A DNA stretch of 64,000 nucleotides from assembly GCA_010094045.1 (NCBI GenBank), contig ML986589.1, positions 62,001-126,000 of the forward strand, given 5' to 3'. The position numbers and the translations under genes were made by a program. The DNA is from Lojkania enalia (lineage: Eukaryota; Ascomycota; Dothideomycetes; Pleosporales). Shown here piece after piece: positions 61,449-64,000 of this stretch. Each line of letters begins with the position of its first letter. The stretch's first letter is position 1. The notes below the pieces were generated by a model that ran no database searches, was not told the origin of the DNA, and saw only the letters and a list, made by a program, of their open reading frames with translations.

Positions 61449-63302
61449 ACGTACCTTATAAGCGAGCGGCCTATATAAGTAAGCGGTCCACTCTATCAAC
61501 TTTTTTAACCTTTATATATATATAGCTCAACAACTAAGTAATATAATAGCAATTTATAACTTGCGCGATTATTCTATAAAAACCTCTACATCTTTCTAGT
61601 ATATATAAGAATTATGCCTAGTCTTACTACAGCAGCTATAGCACGCTTTATACTGTCCGCTTATACCTAATTACACCCTAAATTAGCGTATTATAGCCCG
61701 AGTTTCCTCCTCATTATCCTTTTTAGCAATAATCATCTCTTCTTATATTTTTATTAGGGTCTCTTATATTTAAATCCGCCTTTTTTTCTGCTATTTCCAT
61801 TTTATTACTATTTTATTTACTTCTTAAAGGCTGATAATTTTATTGTATATTAACCCAATCTAATATATCGCTTTTATAGAGTCTTTCTTAAGCTAATTTA
61901 GCTTCTTAATAATAGAAGCTAGTAAAGAGCTTATATCTCTTTAAATCTAATTACGAATTAATATTAATTAAGCTTCTAGCTCGCGCATATTACTTGGTAT
62001 TTTTACTTTCTATAGGGTATTATCTTATACTAGTAGTATTAGCATATAAAGCTTTATATTAAGCTTTAAAAGTACTACTTCTAAATTAAATAGGACTAGA
62101 CCAGCTCCTTAAAAGCTTATATAGATATTATCCTTTATAATTAATATATTAAAAGCAGCTTTAAAGGCTGGAAAGAACTTAAATTTTATAATATAGTTAA
62201 TATAATTGCGTATTAAGACTGAGATCTAATTTTTATATATATACTTTAATAGTAAGAAATAGCTTATATCTAGTAGCTATAATAGATATAATAAATAAGC
62301 TGGTATATAGAGTAGAATAATACCCTATTCCTTATAGAGTTTCTAGAAATTAAGTAAATTATAGCTATTATAGCTATTAAAGATTAGTAGTCGACGCGTA
62401 CCTATTATACGATCCTTTATATACCTATAAAAGTACTTTAACTACTTAATACCAAGTTTATTTGTTATCCAGCCGTTCTTACTAACTATAATAGCCTAGT
62501 TCTTAGGTATATCGTTGCCTTCATACTAGGTAGAGAGATAGTAGTAGCCAGTAATAATAATAAAGGGTGGGAGCGCCTAGCTAGTAGTATTAATCCTCTA
62601 AATTACTAAAATCCATTTATAATTATCTAATTAAATTGTCTTTAGTTAATTACGTCTCTTTATACCTATAACAACTAGTTATAATAAGATAATATTTATT
62701 CGAAAGCTAGATTCGTCGAAGTTGTATATATCCTCGTCTATAATACTATACTTCTCTTTAGTACACTATATAAGCTTAAACCAGCTTTTAATTACCTTAA
62801 AATCTTTATATAGAGCTCTCTAGTAATTATAAAGCCGATTTAAGCGTATTTTAAGCTTAGGAGTACGTCTAACAAAGTTTCTAGGCTAATATATACTAAT
62901 CTAGCCTATACTACGCTTAATAAGTAAGCTATTAGCTATATCTTATATAGTAGCTAAGGTAGGCGTAAATCCTTACAAATCTAGGTTAAATATATATTAA
63001 ATAATAACCTTCTCTTTATATTTCGTTAGTCTCTTCGAGTTAGGCTTATAATTATACTGTAAGTAGATTCTAGTATATTATTAGCGTACGGTTGTTTAAA
63101 TCGTATTAAATATTAAAGTAGTACATCTTTTACTATTTATTTAGCCTCTTTTAGTAGCTAAGAGGGCTAAGTTTACTTAATTCTCGTTTTAGGCTATATT
63201 TTTATTATTTCGTTGTTGTATTATTATTAAAAGCTTAGGTATCGCGTTTTAGTAATAGGGTAGACCGCTCGCTTATATAGGCCGCTCGCTTATAAGGTAC
63301 GT
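61449..63302 (-). mobile_element. Fot1/pogo-like transposon K inserted in element D
   Basis: 1,854 bp. The left end starts acgtaccttataagcgagcg after TA (61447-61448). The right end is ..gcttataaggtacgt before TA (63303-63304). The flanks rejoin into D sequence that is contiguous in C near 37850 (..tagaaacTA / TAatacttc..). The transposase reads on the minus strand, with the zinc-knuckle end near 61610-61660 and the N-terminal side near 63060. It is RIP-decayed. It is the same family as the terminal-repeat fragment at 26237-26301. Confidence 0.88.
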
Positions 63303-64000
63303 TAATACTTCTAATAGAATAGTTATAAGAGTACTATTATAGAAATATTCTAATAGAAAATAGTATTCTATAGTATTTTATAGTAAAATTCTATCTAGTT
63401 TAGAATTAAACTAGAAGATTTATAATAAGAAATTATTCGCAATCGTTACTATATTTAAATAATAGAAAGTAGAACTTACTTTTATAGCTATTAGAACTCT
63501 AATATATATCGATTATTACTTACTTAAATATTTTATAACTATAAAAGTATTTAATATTTATTAAATTTATTAGATTAAGAAATTAGTTTAGTATTAGTTC
63601 TAAATCGAGTATACTTTAGATAAAAATAATACTAGAGTAGATATTTTTAGTTATTATAAATAAGATATAGAAAATTTAAAAGTAGCTTAAACTAATAACT
63701 AGTTAAGAATCCTATTTAGACTATATTAACTTTACTCCTAAATTAATATTAAATTAGTCTAGTCTTATATTACTTAAATAATAACTTAAATAGTTATATT
63801 AAATATTATTAAAGGCTAGAAGTAGATTATATTACTAGATTCTCTAGAGATAATTGACGTATTATTATAGAAAAACCGAGCTTCCTTTATATAGGAACGC
63901 ATCCTTTTATCCTATAAGTATTAGATAGAAAATAGACTACTCTTCTATAATAATCGCTTATATATTCTATTAGATTTAGACCTTTATATATAACTTATAT

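Larger units (their letters stand above)
57721..64000 (+). mobile_element. Gypsy LTR retrotransposon D (same family as C), cut by window end and by element K
   Basis: The 5' LTR is 57721-57997 (tataataata...tattata), matching C's LTR reversed. The internal part parallels C throughout. Reverse transcriptase lies at about 60650-61100, with ITYLNDIFIY at about 60990-61020 in place of the Y-L-D-D-type motif. The element is interrupted at 61449-63302 by K and resumes at 63303 with sequence equivalent to C near 37850, continuing to the window end. The 3' LTR is not in the window. All frames are broken by RIP stops. Confidence 0.86.

Noticed and set aside
27322..64000. Large palindromic duplication centred between H1 and H2 (C/H1 against H2/D)
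   Set aside because: C and D, and H1 and H2, are inverted pairs, but the spacers (167 bp against 22 bp) and flanks do not match and the target sites differ, so independent insertions explain them better.

Overview
The window comes from a filamentous ascomycete (Pezizomycotina). Three things support this: a HET-domain gene and a DUF6590 gene, both typical of these fungi; short introns of 48-117 nt with GTAAG-type donors and CTAAC/GCTGAC-like branch sites; and long blocks of very A+T-rich, TpA-rich sequence full of TAG/TAA codons, the signature of repeat-induced point mutation (RIP) acting on transposons. No rRNA, tRNA, CRISPR or bacterial-type operon is visible. The species cannot be named from the sequence.

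Layout. 1-830: right end of a Fot1/pogo-type transposon. 831-9919: unique, gene-compatible DNA with a five-exon DUF6590 gene on the minus strand (2287-3531) and, divergently, a proline-rich coiled-coil gene (4443-6530) whose 5' part is broken by apparent frameshifts. 9920-11738: a second copy of the first transposon in opposite orientation. 11739-26234: a unique accessory island with a weak minus-strand ORF (15703-16029), a HET-domain gene (16711-19083), two related minus-strand genes of unknown function (19212-20030 and 21656-22465) and a GH64-type beta-1,3-glucanase-like gene with no visible signal peptide (24634-25908). 26235-64000: one continuous graveyard of RIP-mutated transposons with no intact gene.

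The graveyard can be resolved from target-site duplications. Gypsy element C (27322-53620, minus) is the frame. Gypsy chromovirus E (27547-34626) is inserted in C's 3' LTR. Fot-like element B (39304-52132) is inserted in C's pol region. B in turn holds a same-family copy A (39919-41790) and a third Gypsy element G (44621-52089, minus). To the right lie two Fot-like elements H1 and H2, then Gypsy element D (57721 to the window end, same family as C), interrupted by Fot-like element K (61449-63302). Two 10-N gaps occur. One is flanked by a 1.6-kb false duplication; the other hides about 0.8 kb that copy D allows one to predict.

No gene cluster with a clearly shared function is visible. The island between repeat blocks (HET gene, paralogous pair, GH64) looks like accessory, fast-evolving fungal DNA. 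The most interesting biological leads are the undescribed paralogous pair, the apparently cytosolic GH64 protein, and the repeated AAGCGAG-type box shared by the terminal repeats of otherwise different Fot-like families.
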